From contig NZ_JABCJE010000016.1 in assembly GCF_013377535.1 (NCBI RefSeq), forward strand, positions 1 through 46,291: 46,291 nt of DNA, read 5' to 3'. A program made the position numbers and the translations under genes. Below the pieces are notes generated by a model. It did not search any database, was not told the DNA's origin, and saw only the letters and a program-made list of their open reading frames with translations. Of the stretch, positions 18,032 through 24,804 are shown one piece after another. Numbering within the stretch: position 1 is the stretch's first letter; the number at the start of each line of letters is the position of its first letter. This stretch comes from Donghicola mangrovi (lineage in GTDB: Bacteria > Pseudomonadota > Alphaproteobacteria > Rhodobacterales > Rhodobacteraceae).

Positions 18032-19826
18032 CTTGGCGCACCCCCAGTAACCTTAGGGCGATTTCTTCAAAATCGTTTACTGACTTCTGCGACGAGTTTT
18101 TTAGATCCAAGTAAGCTATTGGCTCCACTTCAGTGCCCCATAGGGTCAACTGTGAAAACTCTCTTAAATATTGTAAATGTATCACTTTTGGGGATCGTAA
18201 CTTTTGCGCGCCAACCTCAGCTACATCTTCAGGAAGAACTATGATTTCTGAAAATGGCTTGGAGTAAAATACATCATCGACTTCCCCTAATACGGGAATG
18301 ACAACTTTATCGATCAAATCAATTTCTCTTATTATCTGCGGCTTTAGAGCATCATCCCCAGAGTGCTTTCGGGGCCGCCAACTAGTGGAGGCCATAAGAT
18401 GTGATCTATAAATCTTCAGAGGATCGATCAGTGCGTATCGAGCGTAGGCTTGATGATGAAATGGATATTTCCTGGAAAGAATTAGGCCATTCTTCGAAAT
18501 GAGATTTTTCTTTTCCTCTCCAAAAGTCACACCACCAACATGACCAATAAAGCAATCTACCGCTGCGAGGTGGCGATAGCCTTTCGCGGATGCTCTAATG
18601 CAAAAGTCCACTTCCTCGTAGTATCCGGCGCCAAAATCCTCCGAGAGAAAGCCCGTGTCGTGTAAGCATTTCTCAGAAATCATCATGGCAAAGCCGTTTC
18701 CGTTCAAAACATCAACGGAGATTCCGGCGTTTTGCTTGTACGCTAACTTGGCCAATTCCTCGACTGTCGCCGGTGAGGGCATCTTATAAGCTGTCAGAGG
18801 CTCGGGAACTGAGAAGCTTCCCGCGTTATTGGAAAGCGGCGTTACAGTTCCCACATCAGGTTCATTCAAGTGCTCTAGCATTCGCGAAAGCGTGTGCTTG
18901 GGCAGATACGTGTCAGAGTTCAAAAGCAAGACAGGACCCGTTCCGATTGAGCGAAGCCCCAAGTTTACTGCCCCTACAAATCCAAGAGATCTTGGGGAGT
19001 GGACGACTGTAACTCTGCGATTTTCAGACACTGCTCGTAGGAGCTTTTCTGTTGAGCGCTCCCTCGATGCGTCGTTCACGATAACCAGCCGAACCTTTGC
19101 GGTGCGCTTCAGTTCTTTCAAGACACTGTCCAAGCAGCGCTCAAGCACCTTACCGCCGTCATGAACAGGCATGATAATCCAGAGGCGGCTTCTCTTCTTA
19201 GACCCGGCCCCTATCAATGCTGGGTCCAGTTCTACGAATGGCAGGACCGTAATGCTTTTCTCTCGTGCGCCAACTTCTATCTGAACGATCCGCTCGGCAT
19301 CGGTTCCTTTGGCAACATAATGATCCTGCGCGACAATATATTGATCCCCACTTCGATGTGCTCCGAGGACCTCTGGGAAATCACCCTCCTCACGAGGTGT
19401 GATTTTGGCCTGCTCTCCGGCGGGAAAAACAAGGGTAATCCGATCTACAACCTTCAATGGCGTTTGCAGGATCAGCGGCAAACGTTCTGGTAATAAAAAC
19501 CGTATCGCTGCTTTACGATGAGATGGCAGACTGACTTCCGACAACAGGATCTGAACCGCTATGTCGTGAGTTTGCTCCGGCCGCTTTTCTTGGCCAAGCG
19601 CGCAAGCGATAACTTGAATATCGGGGTCAGCTCCTTCTAGCAGCCGCGCACTGTCTATATCTTCCAGAGCCTCAGCTGTTTTCCCCAGCTTAGAAAGAAT
19701 GCGCGCACGCAGCATCAGGTCACGCGCAGAAAGCTGCTTCGTATCCTTGTGAACCTGATGAAAGCAAATCAATGCTCTGAGGTACTGGCCCTTTTTAAAC
19801 AGGCTCAAAATATGGGCCGTGTCCAT
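18021..19826 (-). CDS. GT2 glycosyltransferase with TPR-like N terminus
   Basis: The 601-residue product starts with about 105 residues of paired helices resembling TPR repeats (YLRALICFHQVHKDTK; KLGKTAEALEDIDSARLLEG). A GT2 domain follows at about 215-450: LWIIMPVHDGGKVLERCLDS, VNDASRE, LGFVGAVNLGLRS, LLNSDTYLP, NGNGFAMMIS and YYEEVDFCIRA. Ribosome-site evidence at the start (19826) is weak, but the terminator of the RTX gene lies just upstream, so this is the first gene of a new unit or depends on read-through. Its stop is overlapped by the start of the next glycosyltransferase gene. The target could be a protein or lipid-linked glycan. Confidence 0.85.
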   Translation of the reverse strand: MDTAHILSLFKKGQYLRALICFHQVHKDTKQLSARDLMLRARILSKLGKTAEALEDIDSARLLEGADPDIQVIACALGQEKRPEQTHDIAVQILLSEVSLPSHRKAAIRFLLPERLPLILQTPLKVVDRITLVFPAGEQAKITPREEGDFPEVLGAHRSGDQYIVAQDHYVAKGTDAERIVQIEVGAREKSITVLPFVELDPALIGAGSKKRSRLWIIMPVHDGGKVLERCLDSVLKELKRTAKVRLVIVNDASRERSTEKLLRAVSENRRVTVVHSPRSLGFVGAVNLGLRSIGTGPVLLLNSDTYLPKHTLSRMLEHLNEPDVGTVTPLSNNAGSFSVPEPLTAYKMPSPATVEELAKLAYKQNAGISVDVLNGNGFAMMISEKCLHDTGFLSEDFGAGYYEEVDFCIRASAKGYRHLAAVDCFIGHVGGVTFGEEKKNLISKNGLILSRKYPFHHQAYARYALIDPLKIYRSHLMASTSWRPRKHSGDDALKPQIIREIDLIDKVVIPVLGEVDDVFYSKPFSEIIVLPEDVAEVGAQKLRSPKVIHLQYLREFSQLTLWGTEVEPIAYLDLKNSSQKSVNDFEEIALRLLGVRQDAA

Positions 19827-19842
19827 TACACCACATGATTAT

Positions 19843-19880
19843 TTAAAATAAAAAGAAGAGCGAGGCCGAAGCCTCGCTCT
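19843..19880 (-). terminator. Intrinsic terminator of the RTX gene
   Basis: Read on the minus strand, AGAGCGAGGC pairs with GCCTCGCTCT around a TTCG tetraloop (19857-19880), followed by a T-rich tract (TCTTTTTATTTT). The 10-bp perfect stem, the stable tetraloop and the T-run are textbook. It lies 20 bases beyond the RTX stop and should separate or attenuate transcription into the downstream glycosyltransferase genes. Confidence 0.92.
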
Positions 19881-19899
19881 GATTTTTGAAAGACACAGC

Positions 19900-21060
19900 T
19901 TATGCGTCGGTGTCCATATCGTCTTCAAAGACGAATTCCTCTACCGAAACGAAGGCGAACACATTGCCATTTTCGAAAGCGATAGTCGTAATGGTATCGG
20001 GTTGATAGTCAATGTATGCATCTGCAGAGCTACCGGCGATATAAACGACATCGTAGCCACCGTTACCGTCAACCCAGACTTGGTCATCACCGTCTGCCGA
20101 TACATAGAAGGTATCGTCGCCACGGCCGCCATACATCTCATCGTTGCCCGAACCACCGTAGAGGGTATCGTTACCAGCGCCGCCATCTAGGACGTCGTCA
20201 CCGTTATCGCCATACAGGAGATCGTCTCCACCTCCAGCACGGATCCAGTCATCACCGTTGCCGCCATAGAGCGTATCGCTGTCGGCGCCGCCATTCAACT
20301 CGTCATCGCCACCGCCGCCTTCGATCCAATCGTTGCCAGCGTCACCGTTCAGAGTGTCGTCACCCAAACCGCCGTACAGCGCGTCATCGTCGCCGCCACC
20401 GTTAAGCAGGTCTTCACCGTTCATACCAAACAGAGTGTCATTTGCCGAGCCGCCACCAAGTTGGTCGTCACCGTTGCCGCCGTCCAACATATCGTGGCCA
20501 TCGCCACCCCAAAGGGTATCGTTCCCGCCGTTACCGTAGAGCTCGTCGGCACCTTTTTCGCCACGAACAACGTCGTCGCCAGCGCCACCCTTCAGGGTGT
20601 CATTACCATTGCCGCCGAGCAGGGCGTCGTCGCCCTTTGCCCCAAAGGCAAAGTCTGCACCACTACCGGCGTCTACTTTATCCGAACCCGCACCGGCCAG
20701 AATTTCGTCATCACCGGCATCAGATTTAATGACGTCATCACCCGCGCCGCTGGCAACAACTGCGTCAGGAATATCGGTCCCTTTAGCGCCAGTCGATCGA
20801 AGATCGATAACGTTGTCATCGGAGTTACCTGTTGTCGTAGCCGTACCCGAGCCAACAACTTCAGTAGTGATGGTGCCATTACCATTGTCACGCACGACGA
20901 GATCGGCATCCTCGGGGACTGCATCACCAGGATTAAGTACAACTACAGTTGTACCGTCACCCAAATCTTCCAGAATATTCGCGACCAGATCCTCACGGAT
21001 ACCCAATTCGTCCAGCCCAGCAGCTACGGCTGAGGTATTGCTATATTCATCGACCGCCAT
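19900..21060 (-). CDS. RTX calcium-binding repeat protein, probably secreted
   Basis: The 386-residue, very acidic protein has a non-repetitive N terminus (about 1-100), then roughly 230 residues of nonapeptide RTX repeats of the GGxGxDxLx type (GGNGNDTLKGGAGDDVVRG and many more). A short C-terminal region ends ENGNVFAFVSVEEFVFEDD and is followed only by DMDTDA. It has no Sec signal peptide. RTX proteins fold on calcium outside the cell and usually leave by type I secretion using a C-terminal signal, which fits the C terminus seen here. No type I exporter genes are in the window. AGGAA precedes the ATG at 21060. Its position at the head of a glycosyltransferase cluster suggests a surface or matrix role, possibly as glycan carrier or anchor; this is inference. 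Confidence 0.9.
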   Translation of the reverse strand: MAVDEYSNTSAVAAGLDELGIREDLVANILEDLGDGTTVVVLNPGDAVPEDADLVVRDNGNGTITTEVVGSGTATTTGNSDDNVIDLRSTGAKGTDIPDAVVASGAGDDVIKSDAGDDEILAGAGSDKVDAGSGADFAFGAKGDDALLGGNGNDTLKGGAGDDVVRGEKGADELYGNGGNDTLWGGDGHDMLDGGNGDDQLGGGSANDTLFGMNGEDLLNGGGDDDALYGGLGDDTLNGDAGNDWIEGGGGDDELNGGADSDTLYGGNGDDWIRAGGGDDLLYGDNGDDVLDGGAGNDTLYGGSGNDEMYGGRGDDTFYVSADGDDQVWVDGNGGYDVVYIAGSSADAYIDYQPDTITTIAFENGNVFAFVSVEEFVFEDDMDTDA

Positions 21061-21079
21061 ATCGAGTTCCTATATAATT

Positions 21080-21107
21080 AAATTACACTTACATTATTTG
21101 GAATCAA
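21080..21107 (-). promoter_or_regulatory. Candidate promoter of the RTX gene
   Basis: On the minus strand TTGATT (21107-21102) and TAATTT (21085-21080) are 16 bp apart and lie just upstream of the RTX ribosome site (AGGAA) and ATG. The surrounding 100 bases are unusually AT-rich. The match to a sigma-70 consensus is only moderate, so this is a guess at the likely location. Confidence 0.3.
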
Positions 21108-21336
21108 ACAGGGCACGAAAAAAACAAAAAAGGATTCCCTATGGGGGAGTATTAATTAGATATTTGCAAAATCGCAATGACCTTCTATTGGGGAGATAAG
21201 AAATGTTTTTATTATCAGCGAAATTCGATGGTAAGGATTTCCATGACGATCAAAAATCGATCACAGCTAGTTAGATCGGGATGAATCCATTGCATAAATC
21301 GACGGCGCTTCAAGGTTCCCATTATCCCAGACGGCC

Positions 21337-21549
21337 TCATTGCACGGTCCCTGAGGCAGGTTCGCCTAGTGAAGTGTCGCCGTTCACGATGGCGATGCTG
21401 ACCTCAATCTCGGCGACTTGAAGTCAAAGGTACTGTGGCATGAGGCGCCAGTTCGGGAGCTTCACACATTTTATCCTCGTCTCGACGCAGCTCTGCTGGT
21501 GGTATCCGCTCCAATGTCGCAGCGAGGCTCGGTCTAGGTATTTGAAGTG
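21337..21549 (-). pseudogene. C-terminal remnant of an IS5-family transposase
   Basis: The minus strand reads HFKYLDRASLRHWSGYHQQS, then CVETRIKCVKLPNWRLMPQY, an in-frame TGA, then LQVAEIEVSIAIVNG and a final TGA. This matches the end of IS5-type transposases (typically WSGYHRRS-VETKM, LM-RDFDRQVAE, LNR-T-LG). Only the last 70 or so codons remain, cut off exactly at the left end of IS-A copy 2. The sequence between 21290 and 21336 may hold its terminal repeat. It is clearly non-functional. Confidence 0.7.
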
Positions 21550-21609
21550 CATTGAATAGCCCCGTGTATTGTGGGCGCCTTCTTCGCTAATTTTGAGGCA
21601 AGGCGGCGA

Positions 21610-21917
21610 TGATGGGCACTGGTTTTTTCGAAGACGAGTTCAAGCATGTCCTTGTCTAGCAAATCACCGAACGGGGCTTTCCCGAGAAGGCGGCTTCGGA
21701 GCGGTTGGGTGTGAGCACGCATTCTCTCTATGCGTGCAAGCGCAAATTTGCGAAGCCGGTGTCAGGCGACAGCGAGAAGGACGCCGAGATCCGTCGTCTG
21801 AAGCGCGAGCTTCTGCGTGTGACAGAGGAGCGGGATATCTTAAAAATGGGCGAGCCAGTGCCCGCCTTAGGTCCGAGGACAATGGCGAGCGCGTATTTCG
21901 CCAGGGATGCAACGTGA
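21610..21917 (+). pseudogene. IS-A copy 2 orfA, with internal stop and 36-bp insertion
   Basis: The start is ATG 21610. The frame reads MMGTGFFEDEFKHVLV and then TAG, a nonsense codon at a different place from copy 1. It continues in frame through QITERGFPEKAASERLGVST and RRLKRELLRVTEERDILK. There an in-frame extra segment (21854-21888, net 36 bp) precedes AYFARDAT and the TGA at 21915-21917. Two independent lesions show this copy is long dead. Confidence 0.82.
21854..21888 (+). repeat. Insertion G (family 2) in IS-A copy 2 orfA
   Basis: A 35-base segment absent from copy 1 reads GCCAGTGCCCGCCTTAGGTC, then CGAGGACAATGGCGA. It aligns with insertion H in IS-B (shared GAGCCA-TG, GCC, GGTCCGAG, GACAATGGCGAG) and is bordered by GGCGA on both sides. 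It can fold with GGTCC facing GGAC and CGCC facing GGCG. It resembles family 1 in size, and weakly in the TGCCCG block. Confidence 0.6.
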
Positions 21918-22000
21918 GATACGCGTTCGTTGCCGAGCATCGCGGACTATTCTCGCTTCGGGCGATGTGCCGCTGCCCGCGGATCCAGCCCAGTGCGCTC
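21914..22000 (+). pseudogene. 5' fragment of IS-A copy 2 orfB
   Basis: It begins at GTG 21914 with MRYAFVAEHRGLFSLRAMCR and stops being recognisable at CPRIQPSA, where IS-B begins at 22001. The corresponding gene in copy 1 is full length apart from its own insertion. This is a truncated transposase fragment with no expected function. Confidence 0.8.
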
Positions 22001-22264
22001 TGAGCTACTCCCCATCTATTGGACAGGATCTGGCGTAAATTAAGCTACTCTTTGCACCTGCAGATCCGGTTTGCTGATATTATTTCTCTGTCAATATACC
22101 AGCGCCGATGGCCTGCCGTCCAAAACAGAATTCGGGCGCCGGTGATTGTAGAAGGTCATCCATTTCCGAATGGCCGCTTTCGTCTCTGATCCGGTTTCCC
22201 AAGCATGCAGGTAGACGCATTCGTATTTCAGGGTGCGCCAGAGCCTCTCGATGAAGATGTTGTC

Positions 22265-22303
22265 CGCTGCCCGGCAATGGTTTGCCTGCAAACCATGAGA
22301 GGG
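22265..22303 (-). repeat. Hairpin insertion E (family 1) in IS-B orfB
   Basis: On the minus strand CCTCTC leads a perfect 9-bp stem ATGGTTTGC / GCAAACCAT with loop AG, followed by TGCCGGGCAGCG. The 39-base segment splits the expected codons between RF-L and DNIF of the transposase. The outer sequences match insertions D and F, while the stem is different but still fully paired. Confidence 0.85.
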
Positions 22304-22327
22304 GAGGAACCGGCCTTTCCCTTCCAT

Positions 22328-22368
22328 TCACTGCCCGGCAGGGCATTGCATAGCAATGTCCCGAGAGG
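22328..22368 (-). repeat. Hairpin insertion D (family 1) in IS-B orfB
   Basis: On the minus strand CCTCTC is followed by GGGACATTGC, loop TAT, GCAATGCCC, then TGCCGGGCAGTGA. The stem pairs with one bulged base. The 41-base segment sits exactly between the expected sequences ending GGATATCC and beginning ATGGA. Only 24 bases of ordinary transposase sequence separate it from insertion E. Confidence 0.85.
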
Positions 22369-22619
22369 GGATATCCGCACGCCAGATCGCCGCAACCGAT
22401 CCGTCCAGGCAAAGGATGTGAACTGGGATCCTTGATCGGTATTCATTATCTCGGGCGGCCCGAACTTGTGGATGGCCTCGTTCAGCGCGTCAACACAGAA
22501 GTCCGCCTCCAGTGTGTTCGAGATCCGCCAAGACAGAACCTTGCGGGTATGCCAGTCCATGATCGCCACCAGGTAGAGGAACCCGCGCCGCATGGGCAGA
22601 TAGGTGATGTCTGAATACC

Positions 22620-22660
22620 CATTGCCCGTCAGGGTCATGCGCAGCATGATCCCGAGAGGG
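22620..22660 (-). repeat. Hairpin insertion F (family 1) in IS-B orfB
   Basis: On the minus strand CCCTCTC is followed by GGGATCATGC, loop TGC, GCATGACCC, then TGACGGGCAATG. The stem pairs with one bulged base. The 41-base segment lies between the codons for NQV and the YSDIT block and introduces a frameshift and a TGA. The tail differs from D and E at a few positions. Confidence 0.82.
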
Positions 22661-23072
22661 AGACCTGGTTTGGGCGTTCTACCCGCAGACCTCTGAGCAG
22701 GTAGGGATAGGTTTTGTGGCCCTTCGCCGAACTACTCGTGTTGGGCTTCTGGTAAATCGGCATCAAGCCCATCAGCCGCATTAGTCGCCGGATGCGCTTC
22801 TCGTTCACCATCTGGCCGTCATTGCGCAGATGCCAGGTCATCTGCCGAACGCCGAAGATTGGGGTCTCCAAGAACGGCTCGTCGATCTGCCGCATCAGGT
22901 CGAGGTTCTGTTCGGTCTCGCCCTTCGACTCGTAGTAATAGGATGAGCGTACGATCGACAGCAGCTTGCATTGCGGGCCGATGGACAAGTTCGGATGGTT
23001 CGGCTCGATCATGTCACGCCTCACTTCCCTCCCCAAGGCTTCAGCTTTCGCTCCAAGAAGAATTGGCCACCG

Positions 23073-23115
23073 TCTCGCCATTGTCTCTCGGACCAATGGC
23101 GTCCCAATGGCTCGA
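23073..23115 (-). repeat. Insertion H (family 2) in IS-B orfA
   Basis: Read on the minus strand the segment holds GAGCCATTGGGACGCCATTG, then GTCCGAGAGACAATGGCGAG. CGCCATTG and CAATGGCG form a perfect 8-bp stem around a 10-base loop. The segment replaces about 5 expected bases near the end of orfA (after KIG). It aligns closely with insertion G in IS-A copy 2, and both sit at comparable positions near the orfA C terminus. Confidence 0.65.
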
Positions 23116-23244
23116 TCCCCAATCTTGGCGTGAAGTTCCTTCACCTGCTCTGCGTCAATCGCAGCCTTCTTGCTGCTCCCGTGCTCGAACACGCCAGAAG
23201 CGCCTTTGAGTAGAGCGCGTTTCCACTGATGGATCATTAGTCGC

Positions 23245-23283
23245 CTCTCGGTGTTTGCTTCGCAATCACCTGCCGGTAACAGA
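23245..23283 (+). repeat. Hairpin insertion C (family 1) in IS-B orfA
   Basis: On the plus strand CCTCTC leads stem GGTGTTTGC, loop TTC, stem GCAATCACC (one mismatch), then TGCCGGTAACAG. It is 39 bases long and adds exactly 13 codons in frame to orfA between the codons for RF-xx and MIHQW. Its orientation relative to the IS is opposite to insertions D, E and F. The tail is almost identical to that of insertion A in IS-A copy 1. Confidence 0.83.
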
Positions 23284-23470
23284 TTCACACAAAACCGGCT
23301 CGCAAGCTCGGCGGCCGTCTCCTCACCCTTTAGGGCTTCCAGCGCGACCTTCGCCTTGAACTCAGGCGCATGCTGTTTCCGCTTCGACATCTCTGATCTC
23401 CTTCTCGTCGAAGACTAGCAGACTGCAAGTAGTAGCTTATGTCTGTGTCCGAATTTCGGTGGGCAGCTCA

Positions 23471-23794
23471 GTCCTGATTCACTCGGATAGCCATACAATT
23501 GGTGCCCTTCTAAGAGTCACGCGGCGGTCTGTGACCGATTGATCTGCTTCTGGCGATGCATGATGATGCCGAAGAGGTAATTGCCAGGATAACGCCGTTG
23601 CCGAGAGCTTCTTCAACTCGCTCAAGCGCGAGCGGATCAGTCGGCGAACCTACCGAACGCGCGCAGAAGCAAGGCTGGATGTGTTCGATTACATTGAGAT
23701 GTTCTACAACCCGAAACGCCAGAACGCACACAATGGAATGCTGTCACCAATTGAGTTCGAACGGCAGCAGAAACTGAACAACAAAGGCGTCTAA
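23471..23794 (+). pseudogene. 3' fragment of IS-A copy 2 orfB
   Basis: It starts with bases coding VLIHSDS-like sequence (GTCCTGATTCACTCGG), equivalent to position 1799 of copy 1. About 90 bases to 23580 no longer align. It becomes clear again at AVAESFFNSLKRERISRRTY-like sequence and ends YNPKRQNAHNGMLSPIEFER, then QQKLNNKGV and TAA at 23792-23794. It retains the last catalytic Glu but not the rest of the core. Confidence 0.78.
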
Positions 23795-23834
23795 GAAACG
23801 CGGTGCTATTCAGCTACATAAGGAATGACTTGCT

Positions 23835-24569
23835 ATGGCTAAGACCCCAACATCTCGCGTCGACAAACTGCTTTCTTCGATGGGCTATGGCTCGCGCAAG
23901 GAAATGGCACGTTTGGCGATTGCGGGGGGCATCACTCTGGACGCAGCCCCGCTTTTGGATGTCAGCGGGCGTATCCCTGTAACGCCGGATCTGCCAGAGC
24001 GCATGATGGTTGACGGCGATCCGGTTGATCCCATCCCGGGCATGGTCATTCTTTTGAACAAGCCCTTGGGCGTGACCTGTTCGCACAAGGAAGTCGGAAA
24101 GCTGGTCTATGACCTGCTGCCCACGCGATGGAGGCGGCGTACTCCGGCGATCTCGACCATTGGCCGCTTGGACAAGCAAACGTCGGGCCTTTTGTTGCTG
24201 ACCGATGACGGCGATCTGCTTCACCGGGTCATCAGCCCCAAGCGCCACGTCAAGAAGATCTATCGCGCCAAGTTGGCCCGCCCGCTCGATGGCAGCGAAG
24301 GCGAACAGTTTGCTTCGGGCCGCATGATGCTGGAGGGTGAGGATAAGCCGCTGGCGCCTGCCGAACTGGAGGTCGCCTCGGAAACCGAAGCCCTGCTTTC
24401 TGTAACCGAAGGTCGATATCATCAGGTGCGCCGCATGTTTGCAGCCACCGGAAACCACGTCGAGGAACTGCACCGCGAAAGCATGGGCGGCCTGTCGCTG
24501 CCTGATAGCTTGGCACCCGGTCAGTGGAAGTTGCTAAGCGAAGACGAGATCGTCATGATCTTTCAGTAA
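23835..24569 (+). CDS. rsuA: Pseudouridine synthase, RsuA family
   Basis: RsuA converts a uridine of 16S rRNA (U516 in E. coli) to pseudouridine. The 244-residue protein has an N-terminal S4 RNA-binding domain (VDKLLSSMGYGSRKEMARL), the NKPLGVTCSHK segment, and the catalytic motif ISTIGRLDKQTSGLLLLTDD with the essential Asp at about residue 114. The late motif EGRYHQVRRMFAATGNHV is typical. AAGGAA precedes the ATG. The gene begins 22 bases after the IS-A copy 2 end, so the IS may have replaced its upstream region. It is a housekeeping-type gene, arguing that this part is chromosomal. Confidence 0.92.
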   Translation: MAKTPTSRVDKLLSSMGYGSRKEMARLAIAGGITLDAAPLLDVSGRIPVTPDLPERMMVDGDPVDPIPGMVILLNKPLGVTCSHKEVGKLVYDLLPTRWRRRTPAISTIGRLDKQTSGLLLLTDDGDLLHRVISPKRHVKKIYRAKLARPLDGSEGEQFASGRMMLEGEDKPLAPAELEVASETEALLSVTEGRYHQVRRMFAATGNHVEELHRESMGGLSLPDSLAPGQWKLLSEDEIVMIFQ

Positions 24570-24804
24570 AGGGAGTGGCTGTTGCCCGCCGCTCGCGTCC
24601 TTGGTGCTTGCATTTATGTGCCAAAGTTAAACGTTTGCAAAGATGCGTCAATGACTCTCCTACTCTGTGTTGGCGGTATGGGGGCAGAGCAGGACGACAC
24701 AATACCCGCTCCACCGACCTGTTCGGCAGATGGACGAGGCGTTTCAAATACCTTGCAAGCTGTCGCTCTTCCGAGGAACCTCCTGAGCAAAGCGGAGAAA
24801 GACC
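24570..24804. other. Intergenic gap with nothing recognised
   Basis: These 235 bases separate rsuA from the carboxymuconolactone-decarboxylase-like gene. Open frames on both strands lack recognisable families. No clear hairpin terminator, tRNA or hairpin-family insertion is visible. A promoter for the downstream gene is presumably present. Confidence 0.5.

Larger units (their letters stand above)
22040..23012 (-). pseudogene. IS-B orfB transposase, broken by three hairpin insertions and a nonsense codon
   Basis: The start is ATG 23012 (MIEPNHPNLSIGPQCKLLSI). It runs through RQMTWHLRNDGQMVNEKRIR and LLRGLRVERPNQV, where insertion F brings a stop. It resumes with YSDITYLPMRRGFLYLVAIM and MNTDQGSQFTSFAW, is interrupted after SGVRIS by insertion D and again after RF by insertion E, then continues DNIFIERLWRTLKYECVYLH. 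The DDE residues (DIT, TDQG, IERL) survive. A TGA at about 22091-22093 replaces an expected Trp near the end, before a short QRVA-type tail and the TAA at 22040. Confidence 0.88.
23021..23390 (-). pseudogene. IS-B orfA, IS3-type HTH protein with two insertions
   Basis: The start ATG is at 23390: MSKRKQHAPEFKAKVALEAL, then AAELASRF. It meets the in-frame extra segment C (13 additional residues), continues MIHQWKRALLKGASGVFEHG and EQVKELHAKIG, and meets segment H. There the frame changes relative to the expected ending, whose TGA is at 23021-23023. The HTH region would be split by insertion C. The open frame runs past the normal orfA stop into orfB only because H shifts it. Confidence 0.82.
22001..23470 (-). 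mobile_element. IS-B, a second IS3-family element with multiple short hairpin insertions
   Basis: The ends are inverted repeats TGAGCTACTC (22001) and, on the other strand, TGAGCTGCCC (23470). Both are followed by matching blocks ending GGACA. It carries orfA and orfB on the minus strand. The element is about 1470 bp, roughly 200 bp more than expected from its coding regions. The excess is accounted for by five extra segments (22265-22303, 22328-22368, 22620-22660, 23073-23115, 23245-23283). It is inserted in IS-A copy 2. Internal stops and frameshifts make it inactive. Confidence 0.9.
21553..23812 (+). mobile_element. IS-A copy 2, IS3 family, interrupted by IS-B and internally deleted
   Basis: The left end TGAATAGCCCCGTGTATT begins at 21553 and the right end GTGCTATTCA finishes at 23812; both match IS-A copy 1. 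The left part (21553-22000) covers orfA and the start of orfB. The right part (23471-23812) covers the end of orfB. IS-B occupies 22001-23470. About 500 bp of the central orfB present in copy 1 are missing at the junction, so IS-B insertion was accompanied or followed by deletion. No duplication of target bases is visible at the outer ends or at the IS-B junctions. Confidence 0.88.

Noticed and set aside
20100-20760. Regular DNA repeats that could suggest a CRISPR array
   Set aside because: The periodicity is that of nonapeptide RTX codons within one open frame; there are no unique spacers between identical repeats and no cas genes.
20002-21199. Long plus-strand frames opposite the RTX gene
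   Set aside because: They mirror the repetitive GGxGxD coding sequence of the RTX gene, are His/Arg/Ser/Pro-rich in character, lack families and have no ribosome sites. They are antisense shadows.
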